Shown piece by piece: positions 17,254 through 26,274 of a stretch of DNA of 64,000 bases. The position numbers and the translations under genes were made by a program. The stretch spans positions 682,001 through 746,000 of the forward strand of contig CAVOUB010000005.1 of the NCBI GenBank assembly GCA_963699495.1, read 5' to 3'. Each line of letters begins with the position of its first letter. Position 1 is the stretch's first letter. Source of the stretch: JAIBJN01 sp963699495. GTDB lineage: Bacteria; Actinomycetota; Thermoleophilia; Gaiellales; Gaiellaceae. The notes under the pieces were generated by a model. The model ran no database searches. It was not told where the DNA came from and saw nothing but the letters and a program-made list of their open reading frames with translations.

Positions 17254-18542
17254 CCTCCCAGAGTAGCTGCGACGTGCCGGAGGAACCGCACACCCAGCTC
17301 CAGGTCCTCGACTGCGATCCGCTCGTCCGCGGAATGGATCAGCCGCGCCGCGAGGTCGGTGTCCATCGTGCGCATCGGGAAGAAGCCGTACGCGACCGTG
17401 CCGAAGGACTGGCGCAGGAAGTGGCTGTCCGTGAAGCCTGGCGAGACTACGGGAAGCACGCCCGCGCCTGGGTCGTCCTCGGCGACGAACGCCTCGATCG
17501 CCTGCCAGAGCGGCGTGCCCAGCGGCGAGCGGCTGCCGCCGACCGCCTCGATCCACTCCAACTCATACGAGTCCTCGCCGAGCGCCGCCCGGATCGCCGG
17601 CTCAACGTCCTTCGGCGTGTCCCCGGGGAGAAGGCGGCAGTCGCAGACGACTTCGACGACGCTCGGAATGACGTTGATGCGTTCGGAGGCGGTGATCATC
17701 GTCGGCGAGAGAGCAAAGCCGAGCAGCGGCTCCACCGTCTCACGCACGTCCTGCGGGAGGCCGGCGACGACGCGCTCGAGCTCCTCCGGCTCGGGGACGT
17801 CGCCAAGCACGGCGAAGAGCGGCTCGGTCTCGGGGATCAGGCGCGGTGGTTGCTTGAGGTCCGCGATGCGCTCGATGAAACGAGCCGCCCGCACGAGCGG
17901 GTTGTCGGCGATCCCCGGCATGGAGCCATGGCCGCTGCGGCCGTGGACCTTCAGGCGAAACGGCGCGCACATTTTCTCCGCGGTCGTGCAGAGGTAGACA
18001 GGGCGCCCGCCGGCGGAGACGCGCTCGCCGCCGCCCTCGTTCACGCAGTAATCGGTGCGCACGGCGTCCGGATGCTCGCGGCAGAGCCAGGAGAGCCCGA
18101 CGTCGACGCCGACCTCCTCGTCCGCCGTCGCCGCGAAGACGATGTCGCCGGCCGGCTGGAAGCCCTCGCGGGCGAGCGTCGCGATCGCGGTGGCGGCGGC
18201 CGCGACGTGTCCCTTCATGTCGAGCGCGCCGCGTCCCCAGATGCAGCCGTCCTTGACCGCGCCCGACCACGGGTCGACCGACCATTCGTCCGGATCGGCG
18301 ACCACCGTGTCCGTGTGCGAGAGCAGGAGCAGGCTCGGCCCCTCGCCCCGGCCGGGAATCCGCGCGACCAGGTTCGCCCGCTCAGGCTCCCGGGCATAGA
18401 GCTCGCACTCGAGGCCCGAGTCCTCGAGGTAGCCGCGCAGCAGCTCGGCGGCCGTCGTCTCGTTCCCGGGCGGGTTGACCGTGTTCAGGCGCAGCAACTC
18501 CTGGAGGAGCCCGGACGCTTCGTCACGGAGTGCCGTCGCCAA
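17250..18542 (-). CDS. M20-family metallopeptidase/deacylase (ArgE/DapE/carboxypeptidase type)
   Basis: About 430 residues from a TTG one base after the methyltransferase stop; the open frame extends further upstream, but that part would lie inside the methyltransferase. Metal-binding motifs: LLLSHTDTVVADP (first His), GRGALDMKGH (bridging Asp), ADEEVG (catalytic Glu-Glu) and SPGFTDSHFL near the end. A dimerisation domain follows KMCAPFRLKVHGRSGHGSMP. It hydrolyses an N-acyl amino acid or a dipeptide; the precise substrate is not evident. Confidence 0.88.
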   Translation of the reverse strand: MATALRDEASGLLQELLRLNTVNPPGNETTAAELLRGYLEDSGLECELYAREPERANLVARIPGRGEGPSLLLLSHTDTVVADPDEWSVDPWSGAVKDGCIWGRGALDMKGHVAAAATAIATLAREGFQPAGDIVFAATADEEVGVDVGLSWLCREHPDAVRTDYCVNEGGGERVSAGGRPVYLCTTAEKMCAPFRLKVHGRSGHGSMPGIADNPLVRAARFIERIADLKQPPRLIPETEPLFAVLGDVPEPEELERVVAGLPQDVRETVEPLLGFALSPTMITASERINVIPSVVEVVCDCRLLPGDTPKDVEPAIRAALGEDSYELEWIEAVGGSRSPLGTPLWQAIEAFVAEDDPGAGVLPVVSPGFTDSHFLRQSFGTVAYGFFPMRTMDTDLAARLIHSADERIAVEDLELGVRFLRHVAATLGG

Positions 18543-18543
18543 C

Positions 18544-19341
18544 TCAGCGACGCGTCCCGAGCGCGAGCAGGTACGGCCGCGGCTGGTGGATGCCCCCGGC
18601 GGGCAGGCGGTACTCCTCCATCCACTCGACGAACGACCGTCGGAGCTCCTCACGTCGTTCCGGCGCGAGCGACTCCGCGAGCGTCTTCATCGGCCCGAAC
18701 GACGTGGAGAAGGTCTTCCACACAGCCTCGGCGGAGGAGCCGGTGAGCGGGCTGTCCAGCTCCTCGAACTCGAGGTCGAACGCCTGGCCGAGGAGGCGCT
18801 CGACCTCCTCCTCGCGGCCCCACTCGAACGGGCTCGCGAAGCCGGGGGGCGGAGGAGGCTGGAAGGGCGCCATCACCCTGAAGAGACTGCCGCCCGTTCC
18901 CTCCGGGCGCCACGAGGCGACTCCGAGGCGGCCTCCTGGGCGACAGACGCGCGCGAGCTCCCCGGCGGCAACCTCCTGGCTCGGAGCGAACATCACGCCC
19001 ACCGTGGAGCTGACCACGTCGAAGGCGGCCTCGTCGTAGGGCAGGCTCTCGGCGTCGCCTGCGTCGAGACGCAAGGTGAGACCACGCTCCTGGGCTCGTT
19101 CTCGCGCGGTCTCGATCAGCGCCGGTGAGAGGTCGAGCCCCGTCACCTCCGCTCCGGCCTCAGCTGCGAGGAAGGCAGCCCCGCCGGTTCCGCAGCCGAC
19201 ATCGAGCCAGCGCTCGCCCGGGCGCGCTCCGAGTCGCTCGACCACCGCTCGGTGCATCTCGCCGAGATTTGGCTCGATGCGCTCGAACGGGCCGGCGCCC
19301 CACATGGCACGCTGCCTCTCCTTCAGCTCCTCGAACGGCAT
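18544..19341 (-). CDS. Class I SAM-dependent methyltransferase, tandem copy B
   Basis: 265 residues. Motif I is LDVGCGTGGAAFLAA, followed by GLDLSPALIETARERA, DAESLPYDEAAFDVV and RVCRPGGRLGVASWRP, typical of the UbiE/Methyltransf_11 type acting on small molecules. It is the same length as the next gene (19341-20138), begins with the same MPFEELK, shares the proline-rich FQPPPPP segment and ends with the same LGTRR, so the two arose by duplication. Its ATG shares one base with the partner's stop (TGATG). Substrate unknown. Confidence 0.88.
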   Translation of the reverse strand: MPFEELKERQRAMWGAGPFERIEPNLGEMHRAVVERLGARPGERWLDVGCGTGGAAFLAAEAGAEVTGLDLSPALIETARERAQERGLTLRLDAGDAESLPYDEAAFDVVSSTVGVMFAPSQEVAAGELARVCRPGGRLGVASWRPEGTGGSLFRVMAPFQPPPPPGFASPFEWGREEEVERLLGQAFDLEFEELDSPLTGSSAEAVWKTFSTSFGPMKTLAESLAPERREELRRSFVEWMEEYRLPAGGIHQPRPYLLALGTRR

Positions 19342-20138
19342 CAGCGACGGGTTCCCAGGGTCAGCAGGTACGTCCGGGGCATGCTGAGGCCGCTTCCGTC
19401 GTCATAGCGGGCGTGCAGCTCCACGAAGCGGCGCCGGAACTCCTCGCGCGCCTCGTCGTCGAGCGAGTCGGCGAGGATCTTCGTCGGCCCGTACGAGGTC
19501 GAGAAGAGCTCCCACGCGTCCTCGGCCGTGGGCAGGACGAGCGGCGACACGAGGCCGTGGAACTCGAGCTCGAAGTCATCTCCGAGCAGCTCGGTGACGT
19601 GCTCCTCGCTGCCCCAGCCGAACGGCGAGCCGGCCCCCGGCGGGGGCGGGGCGGGCTGGAAGTCCGCCTGGATGCGGAACATCTCCGCCAGCGTGCTGTC
19701 GGGGCGCCAGCAGGCGAGGCCGATCCGCCCGCCGGGCTTGCAGACGCGGCCGAGCTCGCCGGCGACGGCGGCGTGGTCGGGGGTGAACATGACCCCGCAC
19801 GTCGAGGAGACGACGTCGAACGATGCGTCCTCGTACGGGAGCGCCTCCGCGTCGCCCACGTCGTACTGGATGTCGAGGCCCTCCTCGGCCGCCTCGCGGC
19901 GCGCGGTCTCGATCAGCGCAGGGGCGATGTCGACGCCGACGACCTCGGCGCCCGCACGCGCAGCGCGCCTCGCCGTCTCGCCGGTCCCGGTCGCGGAATC
20001 GAGCCAGCGCATTCCCGGCGCGGGACCGAGCCGGCCGATCAGCTCGTCCTGCAGGTCGGCGATCGTGGCGCTTATGCGCTCGTAGGGGCCTGTCCCCCAG
20101 ACGACGCTGTGGCGGGCCTTCAGCTCTTCAAAAGGCAT
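19341..20138 (-). CDS. Class I SAM-dependent methyltransferase, tandem copy A
   Basis: 265 residues, paralogue of the downstream gene. Motif I is altered: LDSATGTGETARRAA where copy B has LDVGCGTGG; the glycines that hold SAM remain. GVDIAPALIETARREA, GDAEALPYEDASFDVV and RVCKPGGRIGLACWRP follow as in copy B. The two copies differ mainly in the first 50 residues after MPFEELK and around residues 165-220, where substrate would sit. ATG at 20138, divergent from rarA across 39 bases, a likely shared promoter region. Confidence 0.88.
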   Translation of the reverse strand: MPFEELKARHSVVWGTGPYERISATIADLQDELIGRLGPAPGMRWLDSATGTGETARRAARAGAEVVGVDIAPALIETARREAAEEGLDIQYDVGDAEALPYEDASFDVVSSTCGVMFTPDHAAVAGELGRVCKPGGRIGLACWRPDSTLAEMFRIQADFQPAPPPPGAGSPFGWGSEEHVTELLGDDFELEFHGLVSPLVLPTAEDAWELFSTSYGPTKILADSLDDEAREEFRRRFVELHARYDDGSGLSMPRTYLLTLGTRR

Positions 20139-20177
20139 GGTGCTCTCCTTTCCTCAGGCTGCGAGCATACTGCCCTC

Positions 20178-21416
20178 GTGAGCGACCTCTTCTCCGACGC
20201 GGCCGAGGAGCGCGCCTCCGAGGTCGCGCCGCTCGCAGCCCGCCTGCGACCGGAACGGCTCGAAGATTTCGTCGGACAGGCCGAGGTCGTCGGCGAGGGC
20301 TCGGCGCTCGCCCGCGCGATCGCCGAGGACCGCGTCGGCTCGGCGGTCTTCTACGGCCCACCCGGCAGCGGCAAGACGACGCTGGCCCGGATCGTCGCCG
20401 GCGCGACGGGCGCGGCCTTCGAGGAGCTGTCCGCAGTCTCCGCCTCGGTGGCGGACGTGCGGGCCGTGCTCGCAAGGGCGAAGGAGCGCCTGGGCGCCGA
20501 GGGCCGCCGGACGATCCTCTTCCTCGACGAGATCCACCGCTTCAACAAGGCCCAGCAGGACGCGCTTCTCCCGGCGGTCGAGTCAGGGCTGCTGACCCTG
20601 ATCGGGGCGACGACGGAGAACCCGTACTTCGAGGTCAACTCCGCCCTGCTCTCGCGCACGCATGTCTACGAGCTGCAACCGCTTACGCACGAGGAGGTCG
20701 CGGTGATCACGCGCCGCGGCGCGGAGAGCCTCGGCGCCGAGCTCTCGGAGGAGCTCGTCGACCTGATCGCGGCGAAGGCGGGCGGCGACGGGCGCTCGGC
20801 GCTCAACATCCTCGAGCTCGCCTGGTCGACCGCGCAGTCCGAAGGCGTAGCGCTCGAGGCCCGTCACGTCGAGGACGCAGCCCGGCGGCGGCCGGTCGTC
20901 TACGACAAGGGCGGCGACGCCCACTACGACTTCACGTCGGCCTTCATCAAGTCGATCCGCGGCTCCGACCCCGACGCCGCGCTCTACTACCTCGCGGCGA
21001 TGCTGGAAGGCGGCGAGGATCCTCGCTACATCGCCCGGCGCCTCATCGTCCACGCCTCGGAGGACATCGGCATGGCCGACTCGCGCGCGCTGCTCGTCGC
21101 CACGGCCGCCGCCCACGCCGTCGAGCACGTGGGGCTGCCCGAGGCCCAGCTCAACCTGGCCCACGCCACCATCTACCTCGCCACGGCGCCCAAGTCGAAC
21201 GCGGTGGTGAAGGCGATCGGCGCCGCCCGCCGCGACGTGCGCGAGCTGGGCGCTGTCCGCCCGCCGAAGGCGCTTCGCGACGCGAGCTACCGCGGCGCGA
21301 AGAAGCTCGGCCACGGCGAGGGCTACGTCTACCCGCCCGACGATCCGGCCGGCTACGACGTCGACTACCTCCCGGAGGAGCTCCACGGCCGCCGCTACTA
21401 CGAGCCCGGCGAGTAG
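20178..21416 (+). CDS. rarA: Replication-associated recombination protein A (RarA/MgsA)
   Basis: 412 residues from a GTG. AAA+ ATPase: PLAARLRPERLEDFVGQ at the N-terminus, Walker A VFYGPPGSGKTTLARI, Walker B ILFLDEIHRFNKAQQD, sensor 1 LIGATTENPYFEVNSALLSR, then the C-terminal tetramerisation part with KGGDAHYDFTSAFIKSIRGSDPDAALYYLA and GYDVDYLPEEL. RarA acts at stalled forks and in recombination. Full length for the family and all motifs intact. Confidence 0.95.
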   Translation: MSDLFSDAAEERASEVAPLAARLRPERLEDFVGQAEVVGEGSALARAIAEDRVGSAVFYGPPGSGKTTLARIVAGATGAAFEELSAVSASVADVRAVLARAKERLGAEGRRTILFLDEIHRFNKAQQDALLPAVESGLLTLIGATTENPYFEVNSALLSRTHVYELQPLTHEEVAVITRRGAESLGAELSEELVDLIAAKAGGDGRSALNILELAWSTAQSEGVALEARHVEDAARRRPVVYDKGGDAHYDFTSAFIKSIRGSDPDAALYYLAAMLEGGEDPRYIARRLIVHASEDIGMADSRALLVATAAAHAVEHVGLPEAQLNLAHATIYLATAPKSNAVVKAIGAARRDVRELGAVRPPKALRDASYRGAKKLGHGEGYVYPPDDPAGYDVDYLPEELHGRRYYEPGE

Positions 21417-21445
21417 TCCACACCTTCCACACAGGGCCGTGGGAG

Positions 21446-21474
21446 CCACGTCAGGGGTCTGACCCCGGACGTGG
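21446..21474. repeat. 29-base imperfect palindrome with GGGGTCTGACCCC core
   Basis: Left arm CCACGTCAGGGGT and right arm ACCCCGGACGTGG pair with a single mismatch around a three-base loop. It lies between the rarA stop and the etfBA start. It could end the rarA transcript (no U-run), serve as an operator, or be a dispersed REP-like unit, since GGGGTC/GACCCC cores recur in intergenic palindromes of many high-GC bacteria. Confidence 0.5.
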
Positions 21475-21556
21475 CCGCCGGAGACTTGGCCTTGGGATGA
21501 CTACAGGGCGCGCGGGGGGTCGAGGGTGTGGGGAAGCCAGTGGATAGGCTCCCCGC

Positions 21557-23377
21557 GTGAAGATCCTCGTGCTCGTCAAGCAGGTGCCGAATCCGAGCCA
21601 CGTGAAGCTCGATCCGGAGACGAAGCGGCTCGTGCGGGAGGGCGTCCCGCTCGAGCTGAACGAGTTCGACGTGTACGCGGTCACCGAGGCGATCCGGCTC
21701 CGCGACGTGCATGGGGGCGAGGTCGTGACGCTGACCATGGGCCCGCCGCAGGCCGCGGAGGCGCTCAAGACCACGCTCGCCATGGGAGCCGACCGCGCCG
21801 TCCACCTGAGCGACAGGGTCTTTGCGGTCGCGGACACGCTCGGAACCTCGCGCACCCTCGCGCTGGCCGTGGAGAAGGAGGGCGCCGACCTCGTCCTTTG
21901 CGGCCGCAAGACGGTCGACTCCGAGACCTGGCAGGTCCCTCCGGAGACGGCTGCGTTCCTCGGCTGGAAGCAGCTGACGAGCGTCGACCGGCTCGAACTG
22001 GCCGACGGGCGTCTCCGCGGCCGGCGTGAGACCGACGAGGGCTTCGACACCTACGAGCTCGACCTCCCCGCGGTCGTCTCGGTCACGGAGGGGATCAACG
22101 AGGGCATCTGGCCCGCGAAGCGCGACGTCGAGGCGACCGACGCCGAAGGGCGGATCGCCGTCTGGACGGCCGCCGACCTCGTCGACGACATCGAGGAGGA
22201 CGACAAGCGCTTCGGGCAGACCGGCTCGCCGACCCGTGTCCTCGCAGTGAAGGACGCAACCCCCGACCGCCATGCGGAGATCGCACCCTCCCCGGAGGAT
22301 GCGGCCGAGCGCATCCTCGAGCTCCTCGCCGAGGTGGGCGGCCCGCCCGCCTCCTCCTGGGAGAAGCCCGCTCGGCTGGGGGAGAAGCCGGGCCGGAGCT
22401 ACGACTGCTGGACGGTCGTCGAGCTGGTCGAGGGAGAGCCGCGACGCGTCTCGTTGGAGCTGCTCGGCAAGGGCCGCGAGCTGGCGGGCAAGCTCGGCGG
22501 TGAGATCGTCGCGCTGCTCCTGGGGAGCGGGCTGGCCGGCGCGGCGCGGGAGGCGGTCCGCCACGGCGCCGAGCGCGTGGCGCTCGTCGACGACGAGCGG
22601 CTGGCCGAGTATCACCCGGAGACCTACGCCGCCGCGCTCCGGCAGGTCCTCGAGAGCGAGTGTCCCCACGTCCTCCTCATCCCCTCGACCACACAGGGAC
22701 GGGACTACGGCCCCCGCGTCGCCGGCGAGCTCGAGCTCGGCATGACCGGCGACTGCGTCGACCTCGGCATCGACCGGGCCGGGCGCCTGATCCAGTACAA
22801 GCCCGCATACGGCGGGAACATCATCTCCGTGATCATGGGCGCGACCACGCCCCAGCTGGCCACCGTGCGCCCGGGCATGTTCGCCCCGGTTGAGCCCAGG
22901 GACGACGCCGAGGCCGAGGTCGTCCGGTTGGAAGCGGGCCCGCTCTCGGAGCCCCGCACGCGCCTCCTCGAGCGCGAGCACAACCCCGAAACCGCTGCCT
23001 ACCAGCTCGACTCGGCCAAGATCTGCCTGTGCGTCGGCAAGGGCGCCGGCGGCCCGGAGGCGGTTCCCGAGCTCGAGGCCTACGCAGCTCGCCTCGGCGC
23101 CGCCGTCGGGGGCAGCCGCGACGTCACCGACGCCGGCTGGCTTCCGAAGAACCGCCAGATCGGGCTCACCGGCCGGGCGATCGCCCCCCGCCTCCTGATC
23201 GAGGTGGGAGTAAGGGGTGCGTTCGAGCACATGGTCGGCTCGGTCCGCGCGGGGGTGATCGTCGCGCTGAACGTGAACGAGCGCGCGCCGATCTTCGAGC
23301 ATGCCGACGTCGGCCTCGTGGGCGACTGGCGCGAGACGCTGCCTCCGCTCGTCGAGGAGCTCGAAGGTCGCGTCTAG
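21557..23377 (+). CDS. etfBA: Electron transfer flavoprotein, fused beta and alpha subunits
   Basis: 606 residues from a GTG. Residues about 1-255 are EtfB (KILVLVKQVPNPSHVKL, VVTLTMGPPQAAEALKTTLAMGADRAVHL, GRKTVDSETWQVPP). A linker of roughly 25 residues leads to EtfA (WTVVELVEGEPRRVSLELLGKGRELA, HVLLIPSTTQGRDYGPRVAGEL, and the FAD domain IGLTGRAIAPRLLIEVGVRGAFEHMVG...IFEHADVGLVGDW). ETFs carry electrons from acyl-CoA and other dehydrogenases to the quinone pool. Most bacteria have separate genes; fused forms are known in some archaea. The alpha FAD loop reads VRGAFEH where classical EtfA has ISGAIQH, pointing to a different ETF subgroup. Confidence 0.92.
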   Translation: MKILVLVKQVPNPSHVKLDPETKRLVREGVPLELNEFDVYAVTEAIRLRDVHGGEVVTLTMGPPQAAEALKTTLAMGADRAVHLSDRVFAVADTLGTSRTLALAVEKEGADLVLCGRKTVDSETWQVPPETAAFLGWKQLTSVDRLELADGRLRGRRETDEGFDTYELDLPAVVSVTEGINEGIWPAKRDVEATDAEGRIAVWTAADLVDDIEEDDKRFGQTGSPTRVLAVKDATPDRHAEIAPSPEDAAERILELLAEVGGPPASSWEKPARLGEKPGRSYDCWTVVELVEGEPRRVSLELLGKGRELAGKLGGEIVALLLGSGLAGAAREAVRHGAERVALVDDERLAEYHPETYAAALRQVLESECPHVLLIPSTTQGRDYGPRVAGELELGMTGDCVDLGIDRAGRLIQYKPAYGGNIISVIMGATTPQLATVRPGMFAPVEPRDDAEAEVVRLEAGPLSEPRTRLLEREHNPETAAYQLDSAKICLCVGKGAGGPEAVPELEAYAARLGAAVGGSRDVTDAGWLPKNRQIGLTGRAIAPRLLIEVGVRGAFEHMVGSVRAGVIVALNVNERAPIFEHADVGLVGDWRETLPPLVEELEGRV

Positions 23378-23449
23378 CGAGCCCCGCCGGCCGTGGCGTT
23401 GACGGCCTGCTGGCGGTGGCCAACCGATCACAACGCTATAAAGGGGCGG

Positions 23450-24616
23450 GTGGAGCCGGAGGTTCTGGATCCTCCAGTCGAGCGAGACTGCTCGCGGCTC
23501 ATTTGCATCTATGGGCTTCGAGGCGCGAAGGACCCTGAGTTGGACCTAGCGGGTCCCGAGACATTCCTGGAACTCGGAAGGTTTAAGAGGCACTACGAAT
23601 CCGTGGCAGAAGGCATGCCGCGCTTTACGGCGGCCGCAACCTGGACGGCCGCGCCTCTGGAGACGTCCCGCGGCACGGTGGGCAGCCTGCGGGGGGCGGA
23701 AGCTCGCCTCGGAATCGTGAAGTACAGCGGCAGCGCACTCGTCCTCTGGCTCGACATTGAAGTCGACCTGACCGAAGCGATCGTTCTTCTTCAGGAAACC
23801 TGCTTTCGGTACGAGACGCTCAGAATCGACGGGGTCCGACCGCTCGACGCCGTGAGAAAGGCACAGCCAGGCGTCGCGGCCGCATTCGAGAAGGCCGAAT
23901 TCGACCAAGAGATACACCAGATCTTTGCCCCTTCGTCGGCTCTGACTGCCGCACTGCGTGCTGGAAAGGAGGCGTCACTGGCTCCAAATCCCGATCCATT
24001 GCTCCGACTCGTCTATCGGGAGGATCGAGACTTCCGAACCGAAGGTTCAGCGATGCGTTACCCGAAGGAGTTGCACCGCCCGTCGAGAGCATCTGCGCGC
24101 ACGGACGGCGCGTTACGGTCTCGGCGGGGCAGCGCGCCACGTCGGGACGGCGTCATCCTCACCGCGTTCGAGCTAGCAAGATCTGCCGGATGCCTCGTCG
24201 AGTGCGCGCCGACGCAGTGGAGGCTCTCGAGAGCGCGTCTCGAAAGAAGGCATCCACGGACGAGGCTCTGCAGATTGTGCAGCTCGCAAGGGAGTTGCGC
24301 AGGCTCGAGGCCGACCTAAGTTTCGGCGTCGACCGATATCTTGACAGCCGTGGACTTCCGAGATCGACCTTGGAGCATACCGACGATCCCTGGCCGAGAT
24401 GCTCGAGCTCGGGAGCGGAGTGGAGGCCGGCCAACTGGTCCATCGGCCAGCGCATCTTCGCGGCCCGGCACTCGTCCTGGAGACGCCGCGCGCCCGCGGC
24501 GGAGCGTCGTGCGGCGCGCTGTCCTTTTCTCGACGCCGGCGATCTGGGCTCCGGCGGATTATTACTACGTGCTTCGCGGGGGGCGGGGGCTCTCGTACGG
24601 AGCAGACGGTTTGTGA
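23450..24616 (+). pseudogene. Multiply frameshifted gene of unknown family
   Basis: Protein-like sequence passes through three frames. The first part (from a GTG at 23450 with AAAGGGG upstream) reads well to about 24045 (KYSGSALVLWLDIEVDLTEA, CFRYETLRIDGVRPLDAV, FAPSSALTAAL). It then appears to jump to the next frame (SDALPEGVAPPVESICAHG, later EALQIVQLARELRRLEADL), again near 24360 (EIDLGAYRRSLAEMLELGSG, HLRGPALVLETPRARG), and ends in a third frame (IWAPADYYYVLRGGRGLSYG) at a TGA at 24616. GC is lower and third codon positions less biased than in neighbours, as in acquired DNA. Recombined length would be near 390 residues. I do not recognise the family. The alternative is one or two real short genes. 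Confidence 0.5.
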
Positions 24617-24639
24617 CGAAGCGACGGCTTCCCCTAGAG

Positions 24640-25324
24640 CTACAGTGAGCGGTCGGCCTCATCTTGCGACGTCGGGTCCGCGAGCCTCGTCGCCCCGAGC
24701 GCCAGGTCGAGTCGGTCCGTAATCACGCCCGCGACAAGCTGTGGCGGGAAGTTCCTCAAGAGTGGGGGCATCGTTCACGCCCCAAACGAGCGGACGGCAC
24801 ACGCCCTTCACGATGAGGTCGAGGAGAGACGCGATCGCCAACCCCGTCTCAATCACGAGAAAGTCCGCCTGCGCCGACCGGCGCGCTTGAGCACTCACGA
24901 CCCCGGCTCTCGAAGAGGAGATCCAGGAGCACCTCGTCGAGTCGCCGGACGGCCGCTTCGCGCTACCGCTATTCGCCGGAGGCCGTCGCGGCGGCATGGC
25001 ACGAGATGGCGACGGCTGCGTTCCGGCCTTCGAGGACGCGCGGGTGCCGACGCTCCTCGTGCTCGTGAGTACGGGAAGGCGCAGCGCCTCGAGAGCGTCA
25101 GGGAGGCGAGGCGCGCACCGGCGTCGGGGAGCTTTCAAGGTCGTCGAAGCTACGTCCCCACGGCTGCCCCTTCCAGTGTCGTCGTGGGACGAGCTCTTCG
25201 ACTGCAGTCTGTGCACGTCCACCGGCCGTCGGCGACTTCTCTGCGCACGACGAAACGCCTCGATCGTGTTCTCGCCTCCGTGAGGGTGAAATCCGCGGTG
25301 AGCGATGATCTGCATGGTTCGCAT
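24640..25324 (-). pseudogene. Degenerate glycerophosphodiester phosphodiesterase
   Basis: The start at 25324 or 25315 reads IIAHRGFHPHGGENTIEAFRRAQ, the classic N-terminus of GDPD enzymes with the catalytic His-Arg and the Glu-Asn. The body then breaks up: fragments equivalent to DDLE and DALEALRLPVL appear in different frames, with stops between them, and the middle catalytic residues cannot be joined. The C-terminus returns as LVWGVNDAPTLEEL and, one frame over, GVITDRLDLALGATRLADP ending at a TAG at 24640-24642. At least three shifts are needed. A working enzyme hydrolyses glycerophosphodiesters to glycerol-3-phosphate; this copy should not. Confidence 0.7.
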
Positions 25325-25337
25325 GGTTGCGCCGGAG

Positions 25338-26246
25338 CTAGAGGATCCGCGCCCCGAAGGCGCTGGCCGCCAGCTCGACCGCGAGCGCGGCCGTCTCGTT
25401 GCCGCGGTCGAGGATGGGATTCACCTCGACGATCTCGAACGAGCTCATGAGGCCCGACTCCGCTACGAGCTCGAGCGCGAGGTGCGCCTCCCGGTACGAG
25501 AGCCCCCCACGCACCGGCGTCCCCACGCCCGGCGCGACGTCCGGGTCGACGACGTCCATGTCGAGCGAGACGTGCACGAACGGCGCCCCCTCGACGCGCT
25601 CGAGCGCCTCGCGCACGGCCGGCTCGATGCCGCGCCGGTCGAGCTCGCTCATCGTGTGGACGGCGATGCCGCTCTCGCGCACGAACGCACGCTCCCCGTC
25701 GTCCAGAGAGCGCACCCCGATGAGCACCACCCGGGCGGGGTCGAGCGCCGGGAGCGGCCAGGCGTCGCTCGCGAAGGACTCCGGATCCCGCCCCAGCGCA
25801 GCGCCCAGCGGCATTCCGTGCACGTTTCCGCTCGGGGAGGTCTCGGGGGTGTTCAAGTCGCCGTGGGCGTCGAACCAGAGCACGGCGCCCGGGCCGTGCA
25901 CCGAGGCGAGGCCGCCGAGCGTGCCGAGCGCGATGGAATGGTCGCCGCCGAGGACGACAGGCGTGCGTCCTTCCTCCGCCGCCCGGGCGACCGAGCGCGC
26001 GATGCGCTCGCACGTCTCCTTGATCTGGTCGAGGAAGCGCGCCTGCGGGCTCCCGCTGGCGGTGGCCTCTGCGACCACGGTATCGACGTTGCCCCAGTCG
26101 GCGCACTCGATGCCGAGCTCCCGCAGGCGGTCGTCGAGATCCGCGTAGCGAATGGCCGAGGGGCCCATGTCCACGCCCCGGCGCCCGGCGCCGAGGTCGA
26201 GGGCAGCGCCGATGATGGCCGCCTTCTTCTGGTCTCGATCCGCCAC
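25338..26246 (-). CDS. rocF: Arginase
   Basis: 302 residues from a GTG. The ureohydrolase metal-binding motifs are complete: VVLGGDHSIALG, VLWFDAHGDLNTPETSPSGNVHGM and VSLDMDVVDPDVAPGVGTPVRGGLSYREA. The SPSGNVHGMPL segment favours arginase over agmatinase. It splits L-arginine to ornithine and urea using two manganese ions. No ornithine aminotransferase or urease gene is adjacent. Divergent from tRNA-Phe. Confidence 0.93.
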   Translation of the reverse strand: MADRDQKKAAIIGAALDLGAGRRGVDMGPSAIRYADLDDRLRELGIECADWGNVDTVVAEATASGSPQARFLDQIKETCERIARSVARAAEEGRTPVVLGGDHSIALGTLGGLASVHGPGAVLWFDAHGDLNTPETSPSGNVHGMPLGAALGRDPESFASDAWPLPALDPARVVLIGVRSLDDGERAFVRESGIAVHTMSELDRRGIEPAVREALERVEGAPFVHVSLDMDVVDPDVAPGVGTPVRGGLSYREAHLALELVAESGLMSSFEIVEVNPILDRGNETAALAVELAASAFGARIL

Positions 26247-26274
26247 GGCCCGTGAGGCTACACTTCGATGCTTC

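Noticed and set aside
23378..25330. Possible defence or conflict system in the low-GC island
   Set aside because: Fragments such as KYSGSALVLWLDIEV and ELARELRRLEADL do not match any defence domain I recognise, and both genes are broken, so a working system is not supported.
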